A stretch of DNA of 64,000 nucleotides from Niabella yanshanensis (lineage in GTDB: Bacteria > Bacteroidota > Bacteroidia > Chitinophagales > Chitinophagaceae): assembly GCF_034424215.1 (NCBI RefSeq), contig NZ_CP139960.1:434001-498000 (forward strand). The letters are read 5' to 3'. The position numbers were made by a program, and so were the translations under genes. Below the pieces are notes generated by a model, which did no database searches, was not told the origin of the DNA, and worked only from the letters and a program-made list of their open reading frames with translations. Shown in pieces: positions 47,324 to 56,713 of this stretch (position 1 is its first letter; each line of letters opens with the position of its first letter).

Positions 47324-48973
47324 CTATATAAATGCCCCGATTTTTTTAACGCTCTCTTCAAAATCTTCGCGGGCTACCTTTGATTTGTTTTTCATTTTCG
47401 TTCGATAATTATAAATGGTATTAACTGAATAACCCAGGAAGCGGGCAATTTTCGAACTGTCAGAAATACCCAGTCTGATTAATGCATAAATACGTAATTC
47501 GGTATTCAATACTTCGCCTTTTTTTACAATAATCTGTTCTTCATCATTCAATAATGCATTGAACCGGGTCAGGAAATCGGGGAACAAATTAATAAACATG
47601 GTATCGAAGTTCAAAAATAATTCTTTCGATTCTTCAGCCTTTAGCGAGTTATCCCTGGTGATATTATAAAGGCCTTCATATTGCCGCCCCTGCAGCTTTT
47701 TGTTTACCATCAGCCTGTAGTTGTCCAGCTTGATAATATACTTAGCGCATTCATCCAGGAAATAGGCAATATATTCCTGCTTGATGTGGTCGGCCTCGGC
47801 AACTTCCAGGTTTCTTTTTTTAAGCTCTTCATTCATATCAGAGAGCTTTGCATTCAGCAATTCCTGTTCCCCGTTTATTTCTTTTAACTTACGGCTAAAT
47901 GCCTGCCCCTTCTTCATTTGCTTATAAACATACACAACAGAAATCGTAAGCAGTACTGATAAAATGCACACAATAATCAATACAGCCTGCAGCTCCTTGT
48001 TCTTTTTGTCGTTCTGGCTCTGGTACTCCTTGTCTATAATAGCCTGGATATTTAATATTTCAGAGCTCCGGATACGTGTATTATAATCTTTGATGTTATC
48101 CAGGCAAAATCGTATATACTGGTAGGCACGGTTAATATCTCCCTCACGCATCAAAAGCGCAGCAAGTATAGATATAGAAGCATTATCCTTTATAGCCAGC
48201 TGAACGTCTGAAATAGCTGATAAGGCCAGGTATTTTTTTTCGTTACTGACATCGCCCATTTTTCGGTAAATTAGAGAACGATGGAAAGTAACCAATGCAT
48301 AGGGCACGGTCAGGGGCCGGGTTAATTTTAGTCTTTGATCATTTATTTTAAGTGCTTCAGTGAAATCATTCTTTACCCTCAGCGATTTTTCTATACTTCT
48401 CAGGTGCTCTTCTGAGGTATCAGGTGTTATGTTCATCATCAGGTCATCGAAATGCCGCGCCTGCTCCCAGTAGTTATGTCGCTCCCTGGCATTCTGACTA
48501 TAAGATCCCAGCCCCAGGTAAAGTTCCCTGTAAGCAAGAAAGAAGTCCAGGTGTTGCTGTAAACTCAACGTCTCCTCTTTCACTTTCTCTAAAAGTTCCC
48601 TGGCTTCAAAGTACATGCCCAACCTTACAAAAAGTGTTGCCGAAGCAATACGGGTTTCATTGATACGGCTTATATCGTTCAGGCTATCGGCAATGCTTAT
48701 GTTCTGATTTAGATAATAGATAGCCGAGTCGGACATGTAATTTTTGTACGCGTTATACAAATCCCTGTTGATCGAATAGGTTTCTAAAGCATTGTTTTTA
48801 AGTTCTCTTTTTTCAACTTTGAGCTCATTGATCTTTTGCTCTTTGAGTTCCTCGTAAACATGCTTATTCTTTATTTTATCATCCAGGATCGTTAACAGCG
48901 AATCCGGGGTCTGGGCAGATACGGCAATTTGTTTAAGCAGTAATAATCCTGATATCAATAAAACCTTTCTCAT
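47324..48973 (-). CDS. DUF6377-type membrane-bound regulator next to SusC/SusD
   Basis: The 549-residue protein is taken from ATG 48973 (MRKVLLISGLLLL, signal ending AVSAQ). A longer ORF from 49084 adds 37 residues without signal character. The N-terminal periplasmic part is helical and TPR-like (about 25-320). A single membrane helix (about 328-352, VLIIVCILSVLLTISVVYVY) and a coiled coil follow. The C-terminal cytosolic region (about 498-535) has YALIRLGISDSSKIARFLG and SVNTIYNYRTKMKNKSKV, which read as a DNA-binding helix-turn-helix. It probably senses the glycan and controls the SusC/SusD operon lying just upstream. Confidence 0.78.
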   Translation of the reverse strand: MRKVLLISGLLLLKQIAVSAQTPDSLLTILDDKIKNKHVYEELKEQKINELKVEKRELKNNALETYSINRDLYNAYKNYMSDSAIYYLNQNISIADSLNDISRINETRIASATLFVRLGMYFEARELLEKVKEETLSLQQHLDFFLAYRELYLGLGSYSQNARERHNYWEQARHFDDLMMNITPDTSEEHLRSIEKSLRVKNDFTEALKINDQRLKLTRPLTVPYALVTFHRSLIYRKMGDVSNEKKYLALSAISDVQLAIKDNASISILAALLMREGDINRAYQYIRFCLDNIKDYNTRIRSSEILNIQAIIDKEYQSQNDKKNKELQAVLIIVCILSVLLTISVVYVYKQMKKGQAFSRKLKEINGEQELLNAKLSDMNEELKKRNLEVAEADHIKQEYIAYFLDECAKYIIKLDNYRLMVNKKLQGRQYEGLYNITRDNSLKAEESKELFLNFDTMFINLFPDFLTRFNALLNDEEQIIVKKGEVLNTELRIYALIRLGISDSSKIARFLGYSVNTIYNYRTKMKNKSKVAREDFEESVKKIGAFI

Positions 48974-49067
48974 AATGTTGGTCAAACAGTATACATTCCG
49001 ACCAAATATATGAAAATCAAAACTTGGATTGATGATAAATTCAGGCTTAAAACAGGTTCTGCGCGCG

Positions 49068-49113
49068 AAAAATCCCCGCTGCAAAGAAATACTGCTTTGC
49101 CCCGGGATTTTTA
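49068..49113 (-). terminator. Terminator after susD-like gene
   Basis: AAAATCCCC with GCAAAG (49081-49086) pairs with CTTTGC (49095-49100) and GGGATTTT. On the minus strand it ends in ATTTTT. It separates susD from the DUF6377 gene. Confidence 0.8.
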
Positions 49114-49131
49114 TTGATTACCACCGAAATA

Positions 49132-51195
49132 CTATTGAGCGCCTACCACAACGGGCCACAACGGATTTTGCACCAGCAGGTTTCCCTTGCTTTTATTGAT
49201 TTCATTCTGGGGCACCGGATACCAGTAATATTCTTTTACCCACCTGCGCTCTTCCAGTTTGGTGCGTTTAAAAAATGAATCCGGATCTGAAAGCGTTTTT
49301 ACAGTGGTAGTCACGTTGCCGAAGGTCATTGCTACATTGTCGAAGCCGTTCATATTCATGCCGCTCATACGTGTAATATCACCATCCACACCACCTTTGT
49401 CAGGTTGATTTCCGGCCACCGGGTCGCAGATCATCCATCTGCGCATATCAAACCAGCGTTGGCCCTCGCCCAACAATTCTACATGGCGCTCCTGTACAAT
49501 TGCTTTAAACTGGGCATCTTTATTGCCTATTACATTAGTTTTAGTTCCATTGCCATGCATTTCAGCATAACCGGGTATCCCGGCACGTGATCTCACCCTG
49601 TCAATATACTCAACAATTTTAGGATCACCAGGGTTGATCTCATTTAAAACTTCTGCATAATAAAGATAAAAGTCAGCCAGCCTGAAAAGAATGGAAGGTC
49701 GGGACCAGGAAGTGTAAACGGTAAACGGGCTACCCGGCGCACCAGGCACAGCAATCGATGTTAGTCCCTGGGCTATGCGCCTGTGTTTGAACTTGTAGAG
49801 CAAGTAGCCTGCCCTGGGCCAGTTTTCGCCGCCGGCAATACCTGACGGCTTTCCACGACCGTACCATTGGTAATAAGTACCATTAGCATTATTATGCTCG
49901 TTAGCATGAATATGCCAGCTTTTACCGTTATATCCCACAGTGGCGTAAAAGCGGGGCTCACGGTTGGCATACATATTAAAGATGTTTTGATCGGCATGAT
50001 TGTTAACGTGGGTTGGATTATTTACCGTTGCAAACCCATTTTCCCGGTATCCGGATCCCTGGTCATAGATCGTAAGCCCGTTATCCATAAAAAAAGCATC
50101 CACTGATTCCTGTGATATACCGATATTGGCAAAGTTAGTTGGACTTGCATAAAGATCTACCGGATTAGAACGGCGTTCCTGTGCGTTGGGGTTACTGTAT
50201 TCATTATAAGCGGTCGCCCAAATGATCTCATCATTATATTTCTGAAACACCTGGTACACCGATTCATTCGGATTGATTTCTGATGTATTGGCATAATACT
50301 CCACGTGTAGCTTATGACCCAATCCGTGCGCATAGTTTAGAAAAGCTTCCAGGTGTGTTTTTGCTGTTTGTACCTTTTCAGGATTATAGTCGGGAAATAA
50401 ACGTGTACCGTCGTTGTTAGAAATGGAAAGACTTTCGGGAAAGCCGCCGTTAAATAGTTTGGAAGAAGCATATACCCATAATTTAGCTCTGAGCGCGTAG
50501 GTGGCAACAAGGGTAGGGCGCACCATTTCCCCGGTATTATAAGTAATGGTGGATCCGCTCATCTGCCTGATGGTTGCCGGCAACCTGCCTGCATCGATCA
50601 CTTCTCCCAGCAAACCATCTATATAATGAATCACTTCGTCCATAGAGGTACGGGCATAGTCCAGGTTTTGATCTTCCGGGTCAGCCAGATCAGTAATTAC
50701 CGGCACGGGGCCATACAGTTCAAGCAGTGTAAAATAAGAATAGGCGAGTAAAAACCTGGCTTCATCTTTCATTCGGTCTACTTCGCTCTGGGGAAGCCCG
50801 TTGTTGCCTGAGCCGGCAATAGGCTTGGCTCTTTGTAAGAAGATCAAAGCCTGCCTGATGTACCTGTACTGGGTAGCCCACCTGTGATAAGCAGCATTGC
50901 CGGCCGTGTAACCGGAGACCATAGTATTACGGGCAAAATTGGCCACTATTTCTCCTGATATAGCAGCCCAGGGGTTGCTCATGGCATCGGCACTTGAGGC
51001 ATTTTTTGAGTATTCAATAATACAGTTAAATATGTTGGCATGCCAGCGTTTGGTATAGGCGGCATTTTCAAATACACCGTCAATAGTGAGGTTGTCGGCA
51101 AGCTCTGAAGATACATCCAGGTATTTTTTGCAGGACGTCGTAACCAATACGCCTGTCATCAACGCGCCGAAAAGGATTTTATTAAATATTTTCAT
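49132..51195 (-). CDS. SusD/RagB family glycan-binding outer-membrane lipoprotein
   Basis: The 687-residue lipoprotein has the signal MKIFNKILFGALMTGVLVTTSCKKY with Cys in the TSC lipobox. The SusD fold is seen from AYTKRWHANIFNCIIEYS, the TPR part (RWATQYRYIRQALIFLQRAK, RFLLAYSYFTLLELYGPVPV) and the C-terminal LLGEGQRWFDMRRW with WYPVPQNEI. At 687 residues it is longer than most SusD proteins (about 500-600). It caps the SusC barrel and binds oligosaccharide at the cell surface. It follows susC by 87 bp. Confidence 0.93.
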   Translation of the reverse strand: MKIFNKILFGALMTGVLVTTSCKKYLDVSSELADNLTIDGVFENAAYTKRWHANIFNCIIEYSKNASSADAMSNPWAAISGEIVANFARNTMVSGYTAGNAAYHRWATQYRYIRQALIFLQRAKPIAGSGNNGLPQSEVDRMKDEARFLLAYSYFTLLELYGPVPVITDLADPEDQNLDYARTSMDEVIHYIDGLLGEVIDAGRLPATIRQMSGSTITYNTGEMVRPTLVATYALRAKLWVYASSKLFNGGFPESLSISNNDGTRLFPDYNPEKVQTAKTHLEAFLNYAHGLGHKLHVEYYANTSEINPNESVYQVFQKYNDEIIWATAYNEYSNPNAQERRSNPVDLYASPTNFANIGISQESVDAFFMDNGLTIYDQGSGYRENGFATVNNPTHVNNHADQNIFNMYANREPRFYATVGYNGKSWHIHANEHNNANGTYYQWYGRGKPSGIAGGENWPRAGYLLYKFKHRRIAQGLTSIAVPGAPGSPFTVYTSWSRPSILFRLADFYLYYAEVLNEINPGDPKIVEYIDRVRSRAGIPGYAEMHGNGTKTNVIGNKDAQFKAIVQERHVELLGEGQRWFDMRRWMICDPVAGNQPDKGGVDGDITRMSGMNMNGFDNVAMTFGNVTTTVKTLSDPDSFFKRTKLEERRWVKEYYWYPVPQNEINKSKGNLLVQNPLWPVVVGAQ

Positions 51196-51282
51196 CTGTG
51201 TATGTTTTAATGCTTCCGGCTAAATGAAACATTGAATAAAATAATTCAATGATATTAAGCCTGTTTTAGCTGAAGGATATGC

Positions 51283-54200
51283 TTAAAAATTTACGTTTAA
51301 TCCGAATGTCCAGGTAGAGCTGATGGGGTAGCGGGAACCTGAGCGGCCGGTTATTTCAGGATCCCAGAACTTCACTTTATCCCATGTATGCAGGTTTTCA
51401 CCCTGCAGGTAAAGCCTGATGGCCTGAAGGTGCATGCGCTTTACCCAATTCTGCTTTAGCGAATAACCCAGTTCCATATTTTTAAAACGCATATAAGACG
51501 CATCGCGGTACCACCAGGTGCTTTGACGCGTATTGTTTCCGCTGTTCACCGTGCTTAATCTTGGAAATAATACGTTCTGGTTGTAAGGGTCTTCATAGGT
51601 CCAGCGATCCATTGATTCTTCCCGCAATGCTTCATCTGTGATAGAGCGCAGGAAGGGGTAAAAGTTTTCGGCTTTATTCAGCAGGTAGGTTGAAAAGCGG
51701 CCTGCTCCCTGGAAGAAAACCGCAGCGGTAAATCCTCTCCACTCTGCTGTTAATCCAAAACCGTATACAATACCAGGCGTACTGCCTGAAAAGAAACCAT
51801 TGGCATAAGTCTGATCGTAATTATCGATTACTCCATCGCCATTCAGGTCCTTGTAACGTATATCACCAGGGGATACAGCCAGTCTCGGATCGGGCAGGCC
51901 GCTTTTTAACTGATAGCTTTGAGAGCCGTTGGGATTAGTGGTAATGGTAAAATCATCTGGTGTATAAAGCCCTTCGGCTATATAAATAAATGGCTGGCCA
52001 ATGCTTTGCCCGGTATAAGCCTGGTAGGCAAAGGGCTGCGGTATTTCGTCATATTCTACCACTTTATTTTTGGTATAAGTATAATTAACGCGTGCACTCA
52101 GGGTTAATTCATTGAACTTTTGTGTTCCGGTAATGTTCATATCCAGTCCCCGGTTATTGGTGCGTCCAAAATTTTGCATCGGGGCTACCCGCAAACCGGC
52201 AACAGTAGGCAGTGTGTTGCGACGCATTAATATATCATAACGTTCATTATAGAAGAAGTCGATTGTTGCATCAATATGGCCATTGAGCAACCCGATGTCA
52301 ATGCCGGCATTGAATTTATCTTCTTCTTCCCATTTTAACTGGGGGGTAGCGTAGTCACTTTCTACTATACCAGCTCCGGGACTTCCTGCGCCCTGGCCAT
52401 TATTCCCCACTCCGGAGCCGCCCGTCCAGCTAAAATTGTATCCCGCATCGCCTTCATTCAGCTTTTCGCGATAAGGGAAACGGCCCAGGTCTCCGGACAG
52501 TACGTCATTCCCTGTTTTACCATAAGAAAGACGGAATTTCAACTTGTTGATCGCAGTAGCAAGCGGGCTCCAGAATTTTTCATGGCTGACCCACCAGGCA
52601 GCTCCTACGGCAGGGAAAAATCCCCAACGGTTGCCGCTTGCAAAGTTTTCACTGCCCGTCATACCGGCGCTGGCTTCCAGCAGGTAACGCCCATCAAAGC
52701 CGTAGGTACCCCGGGCAACCAGGCTTTGTTTACGGTAAGGCAGCATTTCAAGGCCATTTCCCCTGTTCTGGTATTGCCTTTCTCTTTGGTTGTACAATAC
52801 AAGACCCGTTACATCATGTTTGTTAAACATTCTTTTATAGTCAAATGCCGTTTCAATATAAGTATTGCGTTCTCCCGAACTGCCCGCTGCAGTAGGATTG
52901 GATAAAGCAGCTCCCCCGCGGATCTGGTTAAAGATGAGGTTACCTTCTGCATCGCGGGAATTGGCATAGTAAGACACCGCTTCTTTGGTGCGGTTCACTC
53001 TTCCCTGCGACAGGTTATCGAATCCAACTGCACCACGCCAGGAGAGCCCCCTGGTGATAACGTTCAGTTTTTGCGATAAGGCCACTTTGGATTGTAAAGT
53101 CACTTCCTGGTTTCTGCTATACCCCATATTGTTTAGCAGGTTATACGGGTTGGCGCGTTCTGCAGTACCTACCGAACCCGCAGAATATACCGGATGCTCC
53201 GCAAATGTACCGTCTGAATAAACCATCGGAAAAAGATAGCGTGGCGCCAGGGACATAATACTCCATAGCTGATCTGCCGTAGAGATAGGCGCATTCTGTT
53301 TTACGAAAATACCCGAAAGGTCTACCGACATTTTAGTTGTTTTGGTAAGATCCATATCGATATTGGATCGTAGATTAAAACGTTCATACTTCAGGTTGGC
53401 ATTATAATTTTCAACGGTATTGCTGTTATATAATCCCTCTTCGGTATAATAGGCGCCTGATGTAAAAAAGCGGACACGTTCTCCACCGCCCCTGAAATTA
53501 ATAGTATAACGGGAAACGTTGGTGTGCGGCTTCAGCAGGTCGAGCCAGTTGGTATTAGGATATAAATCGGGATCTGCACCGGTAAGGTATTTTTCGAGTG
53601 TTATATCATCATAGGTAGGAACCCAGCCGGTTAAAGGGTTGCCTTTCTCGTTCCAGGTAGCCTCGTTATAAAGGTTCAGGGTTCTGTACGAATCCAGCGA
53701 TTGAGGAACCCTTATCGGTTTACGCACGGCATGCTGCAAATCGGCTGTAATAGATGTTTTGGATTGCGTCCCCCGTTTCGTAGTCACCAATACCACACCA
53801 TTAGCACCTTCAGCACCGTACACGGCGGTTGCCGCTGCATCTTTGAGCACTGAAAAAGTTTCGATATCCTCAACGGGTATATTGCTCATATCGCTTGCAT
53901 TACGGGGCACACCATCAATAATGATTAACGGATTGGTACCTCCGGCAAAAGAGCTTACACCCCGTATCCAGAAGTTCGAGTTATCATATCCGGGCTCACC
54001 CGAAGGCTGAATCGCAATAATGCCGGGGAGTCTGCCTGCCAAAGAATTCGATAAACTTCTCCCGGTAACCGAAAGGTCTTTAGCTGTGACGGTACTGATA
54101 GAGGATACAACGCTTTCCTTCTTTTGCTGACCGAACCCTACGACCACCACTTCTTCCATATTAGCGGTGCCTACGGTAATCCGTACGTTGATAACCTGTT

Positions 54201-54507
54201 CATCAGCTTTGATTACACGCTCTTCCGTGTTGTGGCCTACATAAGTGAATACTAAAGTGTTCCCCGTTGCTGCCTCTATTTTATATTGGCCTGATTCGTT
54301 AGTATTAGTAGTTACCGGCTGATCTTTTACCGATACGGTTACGCCGGAAACCGGGTTGCCTTCGACGTCTGTAACCAACCCGCTGACAGTTCTGTTTTGC
54401 GCAAAAAGCTCAAAAGGCATGCCGCATACCAGGAGCAGGAATAATAGTTGGAAATGCCGGGATACATGAATCCCCTGCGTATGATTGTTTCGTATTTTAA
54501 ATTTCAT
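51283..54507 (-). CDS. SusC/RagA family TonB-linked outer-membrane transporter
   Basis: The 1074-residue outer-membrane barrel has a signal ending FELFAQ. A CarbopepD-reg-like domain (VSGLVTDVEGNPVSGVTVSV) is followed by a plug with VVVGFGQQKKESVVSSISTV and GVNPLIIIDGVPR-type strings (here GTNPLIIIDGVPRN) and VLKDAAATAVYGAEGANGVV. The C-terminal barrel ends in an aromatic residue (LNVNF). It imports glycan fragments with TonB energy together with the following SusD. It lies 21 bp after the lipoprotein gene, so it is not the first gene of the operon. Confidence 0.95.
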   Translation of the reverse strand: MKFKIRNNHTQGIHVSRHFQLLFLLLVCGMPFELFAQNRTVSGLVTDVEGNPVSGVTVSVKDQPVTTNTNESGQYKIEAATGNTLVFTYVGHNTEERVIKADEQVINVRITVGTANMEEVVVVGFGQQKKESVVSSISTVTAKDLSVTGRSLSNSLAGRLPGIIAIQPSGEPGYDNSNFWIRGVSSFAGGTNPLIIIDGVPRNASDMSNIPVEDIETFSVLKDAAATAVYGAEGANGVVLVTTKRGTQSKTSITADLQHAVRKPIRVPQSLDSYRTLNLYNEATWNEKGNPLTGWVPTYDDITLEKYLTGADPDLYPNTNWLDLLKPHTNVSRYTINFRGGGERVRFFTSGAYYTEEGLYNSNTVENYNANLKYERFNLRSNIDMDLTKTTKMSVDLSGIFVKQNAPISTADQLWSIMSLAPRYLFPMVYSDGTFAEHPVYSAGSVGTAERANPYNLLNNMGYSRNQEVTLQSKVALSQKLNVITRGLSWRGAVGFDNLSQGRVNRTKEAVSYYANSRDAEGNLIFNQIRGGAALSNPTAAGSSGERNTYIETAFDYKRMFNKHDVTGLVLYNQRERQYQNRGNGLEMLPYRKQSLVARGTYGFDGRYLLEASAGMTGSENFASGNRWGFFPAVGAAWWVSHEKFWSPLATAINKLKFRLSYGKTGNDVLSGDLGRFPYREKLNEGDAGYNFSWTGGSGVGNNGQGAGSPGAGIVESDYATPQLKWEEEDKFNAGIDIGLLNGHIDATIDFFYNERYDILMRRNTLPTVAGLRVAPMQNFGRTNNRGLDMNITGTQKFNELTLSARVNYTYTKNKVVEYDEIPQPFAYQAYTGQSIGQPFIYIAEGLYTPDDFTITTNPNGSQSYQLKSGLPDPRLAVSPGDIRYKDLNGDGVIDNYDQTYANGFFSGSTPGIVYGFGLTAEWRGFTAAVFFQGAGRFSTYLLNKAENFYPFLRSITDEALREESMDRWTYEDPYNQNVLFPRLSTVNSGNNTRQSTWWYRDASYMRFKNMELGYSLKQNWVKRMHLQAIRLYLQGENLHTWDKVKFWDPEITGRSGSRYPISSTWTFGLNVNF

Positions 54508-54528
54508 GAGTGCTTTAGTTCTGGTGAT

Positions 54529-55947
54529 TTATTCTATATCGATAACTACAGATGCCGGAGTAACTTTGGTATCCAATGTAAATACATAGGTTCTTCCATT
54601 TCCAAGCGATCGGTTACTTCCCGTAGCAATGATCTGGCCGACGCTGCTGGCCGTTGCAGGTTTGAGCTCAAAGCGTGCCGAACCAGCAGAGGAACTGGGG
54701 GAACCCGGGCTTCCATAAAGTGTTTGTGTAAGTATAAGACTGAATGGACTGCTCATAGAACGACTGTTTTGGTAGAACGAGATACCGGCCGTACTACCCG
54801 ATACATTACTCAGGAATAGGGTGGTGCCTGCAACCAGTTTTACCTGGTAGATCCCGTTACCCATTGGTGCCATGGCTTTATTCCTCTCAGGATTCCAGAG
54901 TGTCGGGTTACTGGCCATTGAAGGGAAGCCGAGGCGTTCTGCCGGCGCCGAGCCAGCCTGGTCGCCCACACCTCCATTGATCCAAACGCCGCCTGTTTTG
55001 GTGGTGGTGTTGAAATCCGCCAGGACATTTCCATTCATCGGCTCAATTTTAAAGTATCTCAGGTTTTGATCGGCCCTCACACGATACTTACCGCTTGCCG
55101 CCCTGAATTTGTAAGAGCCGTCACTATTTTTATCCAGAAAAGTCGGGTCCATCCACCACTGGGAAATATCTGTAAATCCATCTATAATGATAGATTGATT
55201 TTGTACGAAGTCGTGCTCAATAACTGCGGCATTGGCTTCAAAAGCGGGGAACTCGATATTGCCGAATGCGGGTTTAAGGAATGGTTTTCCCTCAAAACTT
55301 TTTATGTCAAAAGATACCGTGAAGGGAGCGCCCGGCGCACTGGCTGTTTGAAAGGGAATAGAATCCTGATTGGTAGCATTCGCTATAATTGTTTTGCCTC
55401 CAAAATAGAAGCGGTTGCCATTTTCGCCATAAGCAGGGGCTTCTATCAAAGCGTTTAATTTATTGGAAGGAAATGCCTGCGTAACCGCATATTGATAAGG
55501 TTCTCCTGCTACAGGCTCCATGCGATAGTCTCCGTAAGCTGTTTTTAAGGTCAGGTAGGGGAATTTCGGGCGCGTAACCTGGATCGGAATGATCGCGGTG
55601 GAGTAATTGAAATTCTTGTTTTTGATCATTACCTGTATCTCGGCAGTACCGTCTGCTATACCTTTTACAAATGGTACCAATAGCCGGTTGGTATATGCAC
55701 CTCCCTCTTTTACAGGGATCAGGCTTTCCGATATTTTTTCGTCACCCCGGAAAAAGGAGACCTTAATACTGCTCAGCGGATAGGTTCCGCTTACGGTAGT
55801 GGTAAGAGGAATGCTGTCACCCATATAGGCAACCCCGGCAGTTTGATGCGATGTAATCACCGGCGTGTCAATGTCCGCTTTTTTCTTACAGGAGCAAAGC
55901 GACAAAAAAGCCCCGAGTACCAGCAGGAGATTTTTTTTCTTTCTCAT
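54529..55947 (-). CDS. SusE/F-position surface lipoprotein (DUF5121/DUF5125-like)
   Basis: The 472-residue lipoprotein has the signal MRKKKNLLLVLGAFLSLCSC with lipobox Cys20. An N-terminal Ig-like region (IPLTTTVSGTYPLSSIKVSFF) and beta-rich domains such as YGDYRMEPVAGEPYQYAVTQAF and DISQWWMDPTFLDKNSDGSYKFRA follow. The latter resemble SusE/SusF outer-membrane glycan-binding domains. I think of DUF5121/DUF5125 but cannot confirm it. It is the first gene of the operon, before susC, an unusual order. It probably binds the polysaccharide at the surface. Confidence 0.72.
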   Translation of the reverse strand: MRKKKNLLLVLGAFLSLCSCKKKADIDTPVITSHQTAGVAYMGDSIPLTTTVSGTYPLSSIKVSFFRGDEKISESLIPVKEGGAYTNRLLVPFVKGIADGTAEIQVMIKNKNFNYSTAIIPIQVTRPKFPYLTLKTAYGDYRMEPVAGEPYQYAVTQAFPSNKLNALIEAPAYGENGNRFYFGGKTIIANATNQDSIPFQTASAPGAPFTVSFDIKSFEGKPFLKPAFGNIEFPAFEANAAVIEHDFVQNQSIIIDGFTDISQWWMDPTFLDKNSDGSYKFRAASGKYRVRADQNLRYFKIEPMNGNVLADFNTTTKTGGVWINGGVGDQAGSAPAERLGFPSMASNPTLWNPERNKAMAPMGNGIYQVKLVAGTTLFLSNVSGSTAGISFYQNSRSMSSPFSLILTQTLYGSPGSPSSSAGSARFELKPATASSVGQIIATGSNRSLGNGRTYVFTLDTKVTPASVVIDIE

Positions 55948-56713
55948 ACAGCTTTTAATGAATCGTTAGATATGTAAAATTTATAATGCTAAATTTTCGG
56001 CAGTACGCCGCGATGTGTCAGGGATATATTGTGACACTACCCTTGGGTAAATTAATTTTAAGTCATGCGCTTTTGATTTTTTTTTAGTTAAGCAATTGGT
56101 CTGTTATACCTTACTTCTGTGCAGTAAGAATATTTACGATGCAGCATCGTTCATCATCTGGCATTACCGTTTCTACAAAGATTGGTTGTTAAAATGCCTG
56201 TAGAAGAGCCGGAAGGCAAAAAATGAAACTTTTAGACGAGTTAATTATATCTAATACTTTGATTATAAATAAATTAATCGTTTATGTATTGGAGAATTAA
56301 GTAGTGAATTATGAGGTTTTGCCAGGTCTTATAAAGTAAACTGCCAGCTTTAGCTGTATACAGAGCGTTGCCCTGAGGGCTCATTTTTTATTGGTTTTTA
56401 AAGACGGGTGTATCAATGTAATTAGCTTGTTTTTAATTTCTTAACTGACTCATCACAATTGGATGATCTCATTCTTTACTATATGGTGTAATAGCCACAG
56501 TTGTAAATAATATGTTTGTGCCCGATTGATTTGTTTAGCTTAATTATATCAACGATAGCTGTCATACTTATCCTGCTTTAAAACGGGTTTTAGAATTGTT
56601 CCATTCATTAACTTGTTTTTAAAAAAATAAGATATACGCAATAAGTTTAATATAATGTAGCGCCAAAAGCATCATGTCATTTCAGTACATACAAGTAAAA
56701 AGAAAACAGTATT
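55948..56713. other. Long divergent intergenic region with promoters and possible small transcript
   Basis: The 766-bp region lies between the lipoprotein-susC-susD operon and the lyase operon and has no convincing ORF. It holds a TATGTTTG box (56511-56518) without a clear -33 partner. At 56345-56389 there are two small hairpins (CAGC-TTTA-GCTG and GCCC-TGA-GGGC) followed by TTTTTT, which look like the end of a small RNA or leader. Promoters of both operons must lie here. Confidence 0.45.
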
